Source: Atherinomorus stipes (taxonomy: Eukaryota > Chordata > Actinopteri > Atheriniformes > Atherinidae). From it: a DNA stretch of 64,000 bases. The notes beneath the pieces were generated by a model, which saw nothing but the letters and a program-made list of their open reading frames with translations, was not told the DNA's origin and ran no database searches. The stretch is taken from assembly GCA_023101725.1 (NCBI GenBank), contig JALJCO010013652.1, positions 365,001 to 429,000 of the forward strand. Direction: 5' to 3'. Shown piece by piece: positions 1 through 13,240 of the stretch (positions are counted from its first letter, which is position 1; the number at the start of each line of letters is the position of its first letter). The position numbers and the translations under genes were made by a program.

Positions 1-750
1 TGTTCAGTTTGGTGTAAAACCATCTCAGCTCTGTCCAAGCGTCATTAAATCCTAATCTGCTCGTCATAGATGTTCTGATGAATGTGTTGCAATGCAGCAC
101 TTGGTTGACATTAAACTCAGCCAAATGAACAAGTCTGTCAAGTTTTTGATTGATCCTAATTATTTCCACTAATGTTGGAAAGAAAAAAAAGTGCCTGAAG
201 AGTTGTTGTTCCACCTGGAGACTAAACCTGCAGCTCAGGTTCAGCTGATGAGAATTAACTCACGGAGATTAAACATTACAAACACACTGTGACCCAGACC
301 AGGTTGTACGCTCAGCTCGCATGTCAGTTATGTTGCTTTCCCTATAGCTACCTATATTTTTAGACCATGACAGGAAGTGAAAAACCTATGAATGAGTAGG
401 GAAAAGACTCAGAGTCCACAAAGAAAAGCCCCATCTGAGATTAGAAACAGCCGTGAGACACCATGATGCAACCAAATTACTGTAACTGTTGTTTTATTTA
501 TAAATAATTATTCATGTGAATTTTTCTACTGATCATGATTAAGGAAAGTGTTTGCTCATCACCCACTATATGTACATTAAGATATTGTGCGACAACTTCC
601 TGCAAAAGTTTGAACATTCCAGATTAATGTGTTTGTGACTGAACTGCAGACACAGACTGGAAATAAATGTTTAGTTTTTAAAAACTACATATTTGCTGCT
701 CTTTCTACTTTGTATTTATTGTTTTATTTTACCAAATATGCAGGTGTTGT

Positions 751-795
<45 letters not shown>

Positions 796-840
796 CAAAG
801 AAAGAGAGTAAGAGAGAGTAGGTGTGTGTTGAAACTGTTT
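1..840. other. No gene seen; AT-rich DNA with a (TG)n/(GA)n microsatellite
   Basis: No coding signal or recognisable transposon was found in this stretch. A compound dinucleotide microsatellite (TG then GA) lies at about 749-796. Confidence 0.6.
749..796. repeat. (TG)n(GA)n compound microsatellite
   Basis: Direct reading shows about eight TG units followed by about 16 GA units with one interruption. Confidence 0.95.
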
Positions 841-2110
841 ATGAAATGAAATGAAAAAGACTTTATTTATCCCAGAAGGGAAATTCGACAATGTAAAAAA
901 GCCTTTTTTTTTTTTTTCTTTTCTTTTTTTTTTTTGTTTGTTTTTAACAATGTAACATTGATAATAATAATAATAATGTCGTCAGTCGTCTTGTTCTTTA
1001 GGTGATGACTGCTGGTAGGAATGAATTTCTGTATCTCTCCGTCCCACAGCAAACCTGATGCAGCCTCCCACTGAACACACTTTGTTGATTCTTCACCGTG
1101 TTGTGGAGAGGATGGGAAGAGTCCTCCATCATCTTCATCAGCTTGTGCAGCATTCTTTGACAATCATCTCCAGCGACTCCAGAGTTCTGCACGAACCAGC
1201 CCTGGATCAGCTGTTTGTTTCTTAAGCTCTGGTTGTGCTGCTTCCAGCAGATGCTGAAAAGCTGATTGACTTTCCACAACAGACTGTAGAAGATCTGCAA
1301 CACTGGTGCAGACGTTAAATGATCTCAGCTTCCTTAGAAGTAGAGTCTGCTCTGACCTTTCTTGTAGATGTGTCAGTGTTGCATTTCAGTCGAGCTGTTG
1401 TCCAGCTGAACTAGGATTTGTAGTTCTCCACCACCTCCACCCTTCTTAGGATGTGACAGGCTATGCTGCTTTTCTTGCTCCTCCTGAGTCACAACATCTT
1501 TAGTCTTGCTGGTTAAGATGAGCTGTTGTTCTGCCATTCACAAACTGACTGCCAGTCCGGTCCGGTTTGTTAATTTCTCTCCCCACTGAGAGCATAGAGT
1601 TTTCGCAGATGACAGGACTAGAGTTGTCTGGAGTCTGAGGTGCAGTGTAAAGAGGAATGGTGAGAGCTGTCCCTGTGGTGCTAGTGCTGCTGACCACCAT
1701 CTCGGACACACAACCTTTCAGCTCACAACTGTGGTCTGTTTGTTAGGTAGTCGTAATAGGTGGTGTGGAGGGATCCACCTGGAAGTTATGGAGCTTCTAC
1801 ATAGAAAGAGGCTGAATAGTATTAAATGCACTCGAAAAATAAGAACATGCCCTAAAGTGCTGCTGGTAGATGAGGTGGGCTCTGAGAGGGAAGATGATGG
1901 CGTCTTCAACCCCAAGCCCATTCGCTATGCGACTGAAGGGTTCTGAAGGTTTTCACTTGCCCGTAGGTGAGCCAGTAAGAGCTCTCCAGGACTTTATGAT
2001 GTGAGATGTCAGAGAACTGGTCTGTAGTCATTTGGTTCAGCTGGTTGAGGTTTTTAGGGACTGGAACAAGACAGGATGTTTTCCACAGCACAGGAACTCT
2101 GTGCAATTTA
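840..2110 (-). mobile_element. Decayed non-LTR retrotransposon (L2/Rex1-like LINE), minus strand
   Basis: On the minus strand the segment 1900-2110 reads like the RT start (PVLWKTSCLVPVPK..., then a SHHKVLESS stretch). Around 1790-1840 it reads SYFSSAFNTIQPL, the FSSAFNTI motif of fish LINE reverse transcriptases. The plus-strand end at about 850-885 carries the TTTATTTATCCC...GGGAAATTC tail seen at 3' ends of such elements. Frames are broken many times, so it is a fossil. The 5' side is cut by the MITE at 2119. Confidence 0.7.
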
Positions 2111-2118
2111 TATGCAAC

Positions 2119-2695
2119 ACACTCAAAAATAAAGGTACAAGACATGAACATTTCTGTACCTGTAGGTACAGTTTTTACAAATGTTTTCTCAAAAGTACAA
2201 TATTGGTCTTTATGTGGCCAGAAGTGTACCTATATACTATGAAAAAGGGTCCAAGGAATATAAAGTACAAATTTGTACCTTTTCAACCCTAAGGGTATCT
2301 GCAGCATTGAAAAATGTATGTTGCTTGTACAATAACTATAAATAGCAGTCCGTCTTAACAGTAGTATATTTATAGTTATTATATTATTATTTTCATAATC
2401 ATAGTTATCATAGTAATAATTATCTGTATAATTATATATGTGTTTGGCCTAATATTTATATAATAATTATTCATTTATTATTAGCATCTTTGATTGTTGT
2501 CATAATCTCTATTTTATTGACTTTTATTCATAATTTTTATTTAGTTTAATTGTACTTTATGAACTCATACAGCTTGATGAGGTACAAAAATGCACCAGGA
2601 CCAAAGGGTACAGAAATGTCTTTCAAAAAGGAACACCCCCAGCGACAAGCTTTGTACCCTTTTGAGTACAAATTGGTACCTTTATTTTTGAGTGT
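2119..2695. mobile_element. 577 bp MITE with ACACTCAAAAATAAAGGTAC inverted ends
   Basis: The left end ACACTCAAAAATAAAGGTAC and the right end GTACCTTTATTTTTGAGTGT are exact inverses. The interior has several short GTACAA/TTGTACC motifs and an AT-rich core with no coding capacity. No clear target duplication was found, so the superfamily is open. Confidence 0.75.
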
Positions 2696-5383
2696 GAAGA
2701 ATTGTTATTATCATGTAAAGCATTTGTGCTGCTCCTGTATGAAAAGTGCTTTATAAATAAACTTTGACATTCCCCATAAAATTGAATAAGATCAAATAAA
2801 ATCAATTTAAATTGAATCTAAAAAACACCAAACAAAAAAACAGCTAGGGAATTATTGTGTTTACAGGCGTCCTCAAGATCTAGTAAATAAAACTTTCAGG
2901 TTTTTTTTTGGGGGGGGGGGGGGGGGCACCCCCGGCTACAGGCACTGTTTACTATGCTGTCAGCACAGTTACATACTTTGCATTTCTTTGCATTTACTTT
3001 ATATTTTCCCCCATTTACTATATGTACTCTATACAGTAGATTTGGGGTGTAAATTACAAGTTTGATCGCAATCAGATGTTATATCAGTTTAATCCATACA
3101 CTTCAGTGTTTGCCAATATGACAAATTCTGTCATATGATTTTGATTTAGGATCCAGTAATTAATGTGAGTCAATATCACATGCAGATTTCACACAGTTTT
3201 ATTATTGAGCTCAATTAAGCATTTGAATAAAAAGCATCTTTTCTTTGAATAAAACTATACAACTGTATAGTATAGTATACTGCACGCTAAAATTTTCACA
3301 TATTGTTATATCACTCAAAGACGTAACGTTTTTTAGGGCTTATTTGGAGGAAGCCTAATTCGGGGCTCTGAAGCCACCTTGACATGTTGAGAGGTTGGGG
3401 ATCTTCAAATTGCAGGATAATTACTCTGCTGAAGTCACAGTAGGACAAAAAAAAAGAAAGAAAGAAAAGAAAAAAAAAACTTTATTCTTTATTGCGCTTT
3501 CACTCTCAATCATTCAACGGTGTAAATAAGGTCTGACTTTGAATGAATGAATGCTTGGAATTTCACGACAGACCTTTGGACATGCAGGACTTTGCCCCTA
3601 GAAGTCCAACACCCAACTTTATCATCACAAACACCTTCACAGCACACAAAGGTTTTAAGAAAAATGAACCTGATACTAGGACAGGATAAAGTGTTTATGA
3701 TAAAACAAATAAAACAATGGTAACAGAAGCACATTAAAGCGAAACAGGCTGGCAGAAAGCGAGGCCTCATGAAGCAAACTAAAAGCGTCTGAAAGTTTAC
3801 AGTCATAAATGAAGACGAAAGGGAAGACAGCCAGACAGGGTACGGTGTGTGATAGTAATGATTTCATGACTTAGTGATGACACACCAGCTGCTGTATCTC
3901 TGCCCTGTAGTCCTCAGTGCAGACCTTATAAGGACAACATCCCTCTTAGTCACTTACTATCTGACTAACTGACAGACAGACTGACAAGCGGACTGTTGGG
4001 GGGAGTTTGTTGGGAAATCCAAATCATTTGGAGCTCAGTAATGTTGCATTCATTATCACTGCTCCACACTTCTTCCCTGTTTGTAATGCCTTTAATTCAT
4101 TTCCTGTCTCCTCCCACTCTTCAGTTCTGACAGCATTTTTCTTCTTTCCTACTTCCTCTTCTTCCTCTACTTTGTGTCCCTCTTGTTACCAAGTTGTCGT
4201 GTGTGACCGTGTTTTCACCTCTTGTTAAGTAAGCAGGCACTAAAAGAGTCGCACACACACACACACACATCTGGCTGTAGCTGGATTTCGCCACTTTCTT
4301 GGGAGCGTAGAGGATGGGTGTGTGTTTGCGTATGTGAGTGTAGGTGGGAGTGACTGAAACAGGCAGGGCGAGTGAGGATGAGGATGGGCAAGGCTTCCAG
4401 CTGCAGAGTAAGAGAAAGGAAAACCCTCCCACAGGAAGCCAGAGCTCCACTCCGCATGGCCTTTTAAGGTAAAAAACTCCCCAAAACTCTTCTCACTAGG
4501 GAATAGAGCTAAGATATAGTCACGTTTAAAGCTACAGAGTTTGGAACGACTTCAGGAGAAATTAACTGAATAAAAATCACATACATATTTAATCAGACAA
4601 AACTGGGGAGGAAAAACTTCTCTGAATCTCCTTTTATTTCAAATCAAGAGTACGGCCAGTTCCTTGCACTGTGCTTAGTTAACTTACATTTTCATAAAAT
4701 TTCACTATCAGCACATTTATGACTGAAAGCACATTAGCTCTGCTTCCGACTGCATCTTTATGGTAGTCGGAGGTATGCTGCACGCAGCGATGAGAAACAT
4801 TCATGCAGACTGTTGTCTGAGTCACAGTAAAGGGGAGTGTGGGAATGGGCCCCATGCATTTCTTCCACATGGGAAAATTATCTGCAGTTTAAAGGAATTG
4901 CAAACAAGAGGTGCATCCACAAACCAAGCTATTATGGGAATTTGCTGGGTATTGTCAAGAGGATTGCTCAGTTCCTAATGTTCGTGTTGGATGTTGAGGG
5001 TTTTGGTGAATCAGGGTAAAAACTGTCAATTTGAATGCAGGCCCCAGAAGCCTGGCTCTTCTCTCCCCACTGGAAACGTCAATTAGTTATAGTGCTCTGT
5101 TAATGTTATATGCACACAACCTGGTCTCAAAGAAAAATAGTATAAAGGACAAAACCAAAATGACTTGCATCAAAATACAGTATGTTTTAATACAAGCCAT
5201 GATGTAGTGTAAAAAGATTAATTAGTTTTTGTTAATAGATAGTACTTTTCCATATTTTTGTCCTGGTTTAGAGATAGTTTGTGAAATCAGGCATGGTGCT
5301 TTCCAGTTTTCAGATAGGCTTCAGTCAAGTTCAAGTATTTTTCTTTTTGTTAATTTGATTTTATCTAATTTCAAACTCAAATC
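2696..5383. other. No gene seen; simple-sequence tracts
   Basis: AT-rich sequence with a G-run at about 2909-2926, an A/G-rich stretch at about 3447-3480 and a (CA)n run at 4252-4269. The open frames here are short, overlap on both strands and match no known family. Confidence 0.5.
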
Positions 5384-6013
5384 TTAAAGGGATATTGTGT
5401 AAGTTCTCCTGTGTTTTATTCACAAAAACTGATTATTTGGTTCAAAAGTGTTTTTTCATTAATCAGTAATCACTCCCATCAACAAACTGAAGTGCTCCTC
5501 TAAGTTCTAAATTTGCCGTTCGTATCATTCATTTATACATCGAGCGGGGCGGCTCGGTGGAGGCTGCCATGTCGTATCGCCATGTTTTTGCGTTCGGGAG
5601 AAGCGTGACGGTAGGAAAACACAGAAACTCACCGGACACACCGGAGTTTTCAGCTCTGTTGGAGGTAATGCCTTTGAAAAGTCACCGCGCTGCAGAGAGG
5701 GAGAGACTAGCGTCTCACTGACGCTGGGTTCACGTGCAGTCGGGCAGACGGCCGTTGGTAACAAACCAGATGTCATTTTAATCAATAAAGCCGAGCGAAA
5801 GACGGTAAAACATGGGTCAGGGAAAACAATACAACATCGCCATGACAACCAAACAGATGTGGACTGATATCACTGTAACTGACGGACCACGTCTTCACAT
5901 AGAGGCCGGTGATAACTTTACATGCAGCGGATGTCGTCGGTCTGCCCGGTTTCACGCGAATGCAGCATGAAAAGTACGAGGGAGCTGCTCCCGATTACAC
6001 AGTGTCCCTTTAA
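5384..6013. mobile_element. TTAA-flanked MITE, copy 1 (630 bp)
   Basis: Starts TTAAAGGGATATTGTGTAAG and ends ...TACACAGTGTCCCTTTAA, imperfect inverted ends with AGGG/CCCT inside TTAA. A second copy in the same orientation lies at 6977-7605 and is nearly identical. No coding capacity. TTAA target sites are typical of piggyBac and Kolobok transposons; the superfamily is inferred. Confidence 0.85.
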
Positions 6014-6619
6014 ACTTCAGCAAACTGAAAGTGGAAGTAAAGGACAAGTTGAAACATTATGTTTCAAACTAAAGTTACTGGACTCAGACTGGAGACACAC
6101 CCAGATGATCTCCCACCCGATCATGTCCGTGTTGATCCACCAAATCTAAACCCTTCAAACTGTGGATAACTGTGGAGACTTTTGTCTGCAACTTTAAAAT
6201 ACTGCAAAATATCTTGTTTTCCTCAATGCTTTCATGTTGGAATCCACAAGTATTAAAAAATGAAACAAAATTGTTGGTTTTGGTTTAGTATTAGCCCCAC
6301 AGTAGAGTAAAATGCTGTCTATTTATTTTTATTAAATGGAAGGGTAGCCTACATACAGCCTAATCTGATCCACTTCCACCATGTTAACAGGGATGCTTTC
6401 TGAGATAGGATGGCTTTAAAAGTCTTTGATCTTTTCTTACACTTAGACAAATGGTTAGACTGACTAAACTTATCCAATACTTTGTGAGAACTAAAGATAA
6501 ATTAAACCACAATGCTTAGTCGCCACCATTTAAATGGCAAAACAGCAAGGAGAAATAGGTGATATTGACTCTAATGTCTTCTGTCTGCATCCGAAGCTGC
6601 TGACACTCGTTACTGGTTG

Positions 6620-6900
6620 AAAAATTTAAGAGTTTAAAGTCAGAGAAGGGGATCCTGGAAGAACAGTTGAAATGCCTAAAACCACGCCTCCAGAGCGCAG
6701 GAACGTGTGCGCCGATTATTTACAAGCAGTTTGGCGAGAACAGCCGAGTGGATAACTTGTTAGCTGGCTAATAAACAGCTGAGAAACCACATTTTCTAAA
6801 CGTGATAATTGGCTCACCTCCAACTTCTTCTGTGGAGTAAAATACCCACACTGCAAATGTCAACGCCTCCATGACTTGATCCACATCCTTTTTTTTTTCT
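6620..6900 (-). repeat. Dispersed repeat, minus-oriented copy (partner at 12995-13235)
   Basis: Read on the minus strand, this segment (GAGGCGTTGACATTTGCAGT... through GGCGCACACGTTCCTGCGCT...) aligns with the plus strand at about 12995-13235 (GAGGCACTGACGTTTGCAGT... GGCGCACATGTCCCTGCGCT...). Both encode a similar short peptide (MEALTFAVW), which may be part of a degraded transposon or just shared repeat sequence. Confidence 0.7.
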
Positions 6901-6976
6901 TTTCGGTGGATTTTAAAAGCAAACAGCTGCATAGATGATGGCAGCGAGCAGCCATGTTTGTGTGCACTGTGAGACG

Positions 6977-7605
6977 TTAAAGGGATATTGTGTAAGTTCT
7001 CCTGTGTTTTATTCACAAAAACTGATTATTTGGTTCAAAAGTGTTTTTTCATTAATCAGTAATCACTCCCATCAACAAACTGAAGTGCTCCTCTAAGTTC
7101 TAAATTTGCCGTTCATATCATTCATTTACACATCGAGCGGGGCGGCTCGGTGGAGGCTGCCATGTCGTATCGCCATGTTTTTGCGTTCGGGAGAAGCGTG
7201 ACGGTAGGAAAACACAGAAACTCACCGGACACACCGGAGTTTTCAGCTCAGTTCGAGGTAATGCCTTTGATAAGTCACCACGCTGCAGAGGGGAGAGACT
7301 AGCGTCTCACTGATGCTGCGTTCACGTGCAGTCGGGCAGACGGCCGTTGGTAACAAACCAGATGTCATTTAAATCAATGAAGCCGAGCGACAGGCGGTAA
7401 AACATGGGTCAGGGAAAACAATACGACGTCGCCATGACAACCGAACAGATGTGGACTGGTGTCACTGTAACTGACGGACCACGTCTTCACATAGAGGCCG
7501 GTGATAACTTTACATGCAGCGGATGTCGTCGGTCTGCCCGGTTTCACACGAATGCAGCATGAAAAGTACGAGGGAGCTGCTCCCGATTACACAGTGTCCC
7601 TTTAA
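6977..7605. mobile_element. TTAA-flanked MITE, copy 2 (629 bp)
   Basis: Nearly identical to 5384-6013 and in the same orientation, with TTAAAGGGATATTG at the left and GTGTCCCTTTAA at the right. Flanks differ (CGTTAA left, TTAACG right), so it is a separate insertion or the second arm of a composite element. Confidence 0.85.
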
Positions 7606-7955
7606 CGGAGAGTTTCAAGTGCGATAGGATGGGGGAGGTGGGTAGAGAGACAAATGGCTTTTGAGCTTGATGGACATATCATCATTCAAGCACGGGCCGT
7701 TGCAAGACAGTTGGATGGGGGTTTTTTCAGTCCTGTCTGTTCCACATGTGACCTTTTTTTTGTTTGCTCGTTTCAGAGCATTTGATTAATTGGCTGCAAT
7801 TGGGATGTGAAGAAGATTTTAACAATATGGTGAAAAAATGCCCCTGGAAAGCATCATCCACCCTGCCTTTAAGCATGTTGCAGGAGCAATCACTTGAATG
7901 AGATAATCATGTGGCTGAGAATGTTAATGTTCCACATTTCTTTGGTTTCAGGACA

Positions 7956-8037
7956 CATCCATCCATCCATCCATCCATCCATCCATCCATCCATCCATCC
8001 ATCCATCCATCCATCCATCCATCCATCCATCCATCCA
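7956..8037. repeat. (CATC)n tetranucleotide array
   Basis: About 20 uninterrupted CATC/ATCC units. It abuts the minus-strand LINE remnant and is probably its (GATG)n 3' tail, a feature of Rex3-type elements. Confidence 0.95.
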
Positions 8038-8520
8038 TTTTCTTGCTGTTTATCTAAGCTCAGGTTACTTCCCTCTCCCCGGCCACCTCCACCAGCTCAT
8101 CCCTTGGGATCCCAAGGTGTTCCCAGGCCAGCTGAGAGACATAGTTCCTCCAACATGTCCTGGGTCTTTCCTGCGGTCTCGTCTGGTGAACACCTCACCA
8201 GGGAGGCGTCCAGGAGGCATCCTGACCAGATGCCCGAGCCACCTCATCTGGCTCCTCTCGATGCTCCCTGATGACCGAGCTTCCCACCGTACCTCTAAGG
8301 GAGAGCCTGGCCACCCTACAGAAGAAACTTATTTCTGCCGCTTGTACCTGCGATCTCGTTCTTTTGGTCACTACCCAGAGCTCATGACTATAGGTGAGGG
8401 TAGGAGCGTAGATCAACTGGTAAATGGAGAGCTTTGCTTTCTGGCTGAGCTCCTTCTTTACTAGGACAGACCGTTGTTCCAAGAGACATTGAAAGACAAA
8501 GTTTTTCCCAGCCAGCATGC
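8038..8520 (-). mobile_element. Rex3/RTE-like LINE 3' end, decayed
   Basis: Minus-strand translation contains MRWLGHLVRMPPGRLPGEVF and, in another frame, HELWVVTKRTRSQVQAAEIS. These are stock phrases of the C-terminal RT region of fish RTE/Rex3 LINEs. Frameshifts separate the pieces. The (GATG)n tail on the low-coordinate side agrees with this family. Confidence 0.8.
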
Positions 8521-9059
8521 TGCAACAACCTGACTCGTACTGTATACTAAGACTGAGAGGTTCACCAAAAGAAAGTCACACCAGTGTTGGTTGTTTTTTC
8601 TTCCTTTTTATTTGAATTTTGTATGATTGTAATACTGTATCAATGTGCATTTATGTGTGAGGGTACATGTAATATTAATTTTGTACAGAGATGCTGCACA
8701 GAGATGTGCTACTTCACACCAGAATGGGTAATGTTGGGACCAAGTAACTCCAGCAGTGAAGAGTGAAGCCGAAGCGGAAGTGCCAAAACATTTTAGTATA
8801 TCCCTCACCTGCTTGGGCCAAATTCACAGCAGGATTAATCATGTTCAAAAAATTATTTTAGATTCATTAGGTCAAGTTTACCTTGACTACAGTCCAAAAC
8901 ACAGCAGCTTTGCAATATAGTCTCAAAAATGGTCATGCTTCCACTTTGTTTCTTGTCTATATCCACCCTCTTCAAATATTATCATGTTGCATGTTACAAA
9001 CTGACATGCATGCATGTCATGTTCCTGTCATTTGCTTTTCTATTTAGTCATGTCATGTC

Positions 9060-9395
9060 AGTCTGTCATTTTCTATACCGCTTATCCAGTTCAGGGTCAC
9101 GGGGGTTGCTGGAGCCTATCCCAGCTATTATCAGGCGTGAGGTGGGGGGTACCTGGACCCAGTCTGTCACAGAGTCAATACAGAGAGGCAGACAACCATG
9201 CACACCCACATTCATACCTAGGGACAATTTAGAGTGATCAATTAACCTAACATGCATGTCTTTGGATGGTGGGAGGAAGAGGTCCCAGAGAGAAACGGGG
9301 AGAAAGATGGACCTCCCGAGCTGGGAATTGAACTAGCAATCTTCTTACTGTGAGGCTGCAGTGCTAACCACCACACCACCGTGCAGCCTGGTTTT
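9060..9395. repeat. Common teleost interspersed repeat (SINE-like)
   Basis: Contains the widespread fish sequence CTATACCGCTTATCC...GGTCACGGGGG.TGCTGGAGCCTATCCCAGC and the tail ...CTAACCACCACACCACCGTGC. No coding capacity. A shorter relative lies at 60135-60260. Confidence 0.75.
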
Positions 9396-12300
9396 TCTCT
9401 GCTTTTTTTTCCATTTATTGAATGAAAAATACTTGATAACCCATAAAAGGTGGATGATGGGATGGAAGATCACATCAGAAAGCCAAGTTCAAGGACCATC
9501 TGACTGGAGTTTGTCTAACAGATTTTGACTGTTCTCTTTTGGTATAGAAAAACATGCAATGCAAGCTATCCTGTGGGAAACTTTCATTTTTGTTTTACTA
9601 AGAATGTAAACATTGACGAGGTTTAAACAGCTCTACCTTTGCAGCTTTTGCCATGGGATGTGTCCTCCAGGGCCACAGCCCTTTACAGCAGACAAGGACA
9701 AAAGGGCTGATTACCAACAAGTTATAGCTTTGACATTTTATTGTCTGACTCTTGCTCCCCATTGAGGCCATGACAACATGTCAGCTCCACTGGTTCTATT
9801 CACTGCTTTTGCCATCAACAAGGACTTGGTATGTGTGTGTTTCAGCCTTGGAGCTGCCTCATCTTGCCCTCTGTTATCTTGGCCAACATTTGCCTCTTTA
9901 GCATTGTTTACAGGGGTTGTGTAAATAAAGATCTGCATTTGAATGAAGTTTTATCCCCTCATCAGACTAATTTATGAGACAAATGGCTGACAGGCAAAGG
10001 GAGGGAAGTATAACATAGGTCTTTTCTATTATCAGGACAGTGTTTTATCACATATTTCTATAATAAAAGAGAAAAACTGATGCTTTGGGCAATGCATACA
10101 AAGATATCACTTTTAATAATTAACTGGATAAAAGCTAAATGCATCAAGAATTCATTTAACCCCCACTGCAAACAGCTCTTGAATCAAAATCCAATAAACA
10201 ATGTCTTTTTAAGCCTTTTAGGTCTTTTTGTCTCCACCAACTCCTCCTGAAAGAAATGTAGAGCTCTGAATGCTCTGCTGTGTTCTCCAGCTGCTAAATT
10301 TGTCTGCCAGGATTGGTGCTGGATAGCTGAAAATAGCCGCCTGCTGCCGCTGGAAAGGAGGTTGATGAGAGTGGTGAGAGTGAAGCAAAACAGTAAAGAT
10401 GCCGGCTTTAAAACCAAAACAATTAGCTATAATGGGCTGTAAAGCTTGGAAACCACAGAGTTGGTATATAATAAATCTTGGTCGTTCTGCCACTGCAGAC
10501 ATTAAACATGGTATCCATTTATTATAAGCTGTGAAAAACAATGATTAGAGCAACTTTAACACTTTGTATGCATTTCATCATTTTAAATACCTCTTAAAAC
10601 TTCTTTTGGGTGTATATAGGATCATATTTGACCTTATGTATTTCTAAATGTTGAACTATCTAAATATAAAGCTGTTACCATTTAAACAGAGCTGTATTTC
10701 AGAGGTTATCTCAGTGCCACACTTAAGGGCCTGTATGATGTCAGCTCACAGTCATTCTGCTGATAGGCTGCCGATAGCTGCCAGTATAGCCCTGTTAGTG
10801 CATGAAGTGCTGCCACTGCCGTCATTATCATGCAAGGTCAAAGGCCATTGTATGCCCGATTAACACCCTTCCTGGATTAGGAAGAAAAGCAGAGAGGAGA
10901 CAAGGACATGTGGAGAGCACAAACTGACTGTGAGAAAATCATTACCGCTTAATGCTGCAGCCAAATCTCACTTTGAATAGAGCTAATCTAACAGCTGCAA
11001 CACATTTACTTTTTGAGTCGAGCTCTTTATCCACACAGCAAACTTTACTGTAGCCTTCTTGGATGAACTTAACTCTCAGCAGCTCATCCAAAAAACTGCG
11101 GCCTGCCTTCATTTTCCCCAGACTGTCTCTCCCCAACCCCCTCCCCTTAAACCTCCTTTGGCTGCTTGTGTGAAGGTATTCCCTAAAACATGCAGACCAT
11201 GTCCAGCCTTCCTCTCCGGCCCTGCCTGAGCTCGGTTTATGACTGCTGACGGTGGGCTCTTCCTGCCCAGCAGCGACGTGGGCTTCACTCCACCCAGCCT
11301 GGCCTGAAATGTTCATCCTGCTGCTTTCCCAGTGTGGGTCTGACCTCCCCACCCACACCCACAGAGGAGCAACGTCTTTGGAAAACTTAATGTTTCTTCA
11401 GCTCTTTGCGTTCGCCAGCAACTTTCTGTAAACTCGTATCATTCCAGTATTGTTCTCACCACTAATCATCTCCGTCATGTGTTATTTATTTCACTCATTT
11501 AGTTTCTATTTTTCACACCGCAGTCATAGTAAAAAGCATTACATCTGTCTGCTGCTCCCTGTTAAACCTTGCTGACGATAGTGTGTATCTTATCTCAGTC
11601 CAGTGCCAGCAAAATGTTTAATATATGGTTTCATTTAAAATCTAATGAAAGGAGTCATTTGTCTTATAAACAAATGGGGACATGAACTCAGGTCGCTGTT
11701 GTAATTGTGTATTTGCCCATTCGTTTATTTCTACAAAAGGTATACTTCTTTTAGAGTCATAATAGTTACAACGGAGAATGACAGCAGTAGAAGTTTCTAC
11801 TTTAGCTAAGTCACACCCTTTCTCCCTCTGTCCCTGGTAGGGAACATTGCTGGTTTCTGTTTGGTTGGGTGGATGTCCTTCTCTTTCCTCACTCACTCTG
11901 AGTAGGATCATTTTCCAAAAGTTTGTGAGCGGCACCCTCTTCTGGCTGTGTAGGATACCACAATTATAAAAACAGGAAAGGTCCTGATTCCTGTTACATC
12001 TTCTAGCTTAAAGTCATTTTTCTGATTCAGCACAGACACAAAAGATTTCAACAAGTCTGACTTGAAAATTAGAGATATGAGAAAGAAGGATCCTACAGAG
12101 TTGCATACTGTATCATCGCTTGTCTGACAGTTTCCACAAAGATGTTTAAAACTCATCTAAATTTCCCTCATTTGGATGTTATTCGTTGGTCTAACAATAA
12201 AAACGTCTTTAAACTATCTCATAAAACAAAAAAACGGATAATTATCCAAAATAACGTGAAACTGAAAAGGAGATGGGGTTAGAGATGCTGCTCAAAAGGA

Positions 12301-12600
12301 ATGAAATCAAAACAGGCGAAGCCTAAACTAAAGAGCCAAATGGGGAAAAACCAACACACACATGTAGGACTTCTACAGACCAAAAGGGGAATGAGCTTCA
12401 CCAATAAGCTAAAAACTGTAACATAAGCAAATGACCACAAAACAAAGCCCAGCTATCCCAGCTATCCCAGCTTCCTAGTGTAAAACACAAACACAACTTA
12501 AGACCTAATGGTTTAACTAAAGCCATTAAAACCAGAGTTGGTAATCCTATTCAGAAACACTTTTTGTTATACTGGGTGAAATGGTCCTTCCATCCTGACA
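9396..12600. other. No gene seen
   Basis: Unique-looking AT-rich DNA. The longest minus-strand open frame (10942-11358, 138 codons) has no recognisable domain, no homologue I know, and an odd composition, so it is not called. Confidence 0.5.
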
Positions 12601-12605
12601 GTATA

Positions 12606-12642
12606 CAATTCAATTCAATTTAATTCAATTCAATTCCATTGT
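12606..12642. repeat. (AATTC)n-type simple repeat
   Basis: Several CAATT/AATTC units in a row. A similar short run opens the repeat at 24810. Confidence 0.7.
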
Positions 12643-12994
12643 CAAGTGGGCCGCATGTGGACATACGGCACAGATGAAATTACATTTCTCTGGACCCATG
12701 GTTAATTCAATAAAATACAATAAACATAAGGTACATCATGTATTCATAAAAAGGAAGGAAAAAAAAAATCAGACCTCTGCGAGAGCTGCATTCTGTAAAA
12801 ACTCTGACCTGCCATTCGCACCGAAAGGCAGGAACTGGTCATTCGTAACGTGAAGAAAGAACGAATCGATGCCTTTATGTCTCGTCTCTGTCCCTCCCCT
12901 CTCACCGTCCCCCACGTGACCCCCTGTGCGCCACTCACTGTAAACAAATATAGGCTAGCTAATGGACTGCTGCGCAAAAAAAGCAAAACAAAAC

Positions 12995-13240
12995 AACAGA
13001 TAAGGATTAAGGCTTGGAGGCACTGACGTTTGCAGTGTGGACTTTTTACACCGCAGAAAGAGTTGGAGGTGAGTGGATTTATGCTTCTAAAAATGTAGTT
13101 TGCCAGCTGTTTACTTGCACGCTAACCAGTTATCCACTCGCTGTTATCATTAACCTGCTCGTAAAACATCGGCGCACATGTCCCTGCGCTCTGAAGGCGT
13201 GGTTTCGGGTGGTGTGTTTTCTTAAAACTGTCACTTGCTC
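12995..13240 (+). repeat. Dispersed repeat, plus-oriented copy
   Basis: Inverted partner of the segment at 6620-6900, matching along most of its length. No intact gene. Confidence 0.7.

Noticed and set aside
4121..4450. 109-codon minus-strand open frame
   Set aside because: Driven by a (CA)n run and low-complexity Ser/Leu stretches.
7894..8271. 125-codon frame with HPSI repeats
   Set aside because: It is a translation of the (CATC)n microsatellite and the antisense of a LINE.
10942..11358. 138-codon minus-strand open frame
   Set aside because: No recognisable domain, low-complexity Ser/Gly/Arg mix, no splice context; long frames of this size arise by chance in less AT-rich patches.
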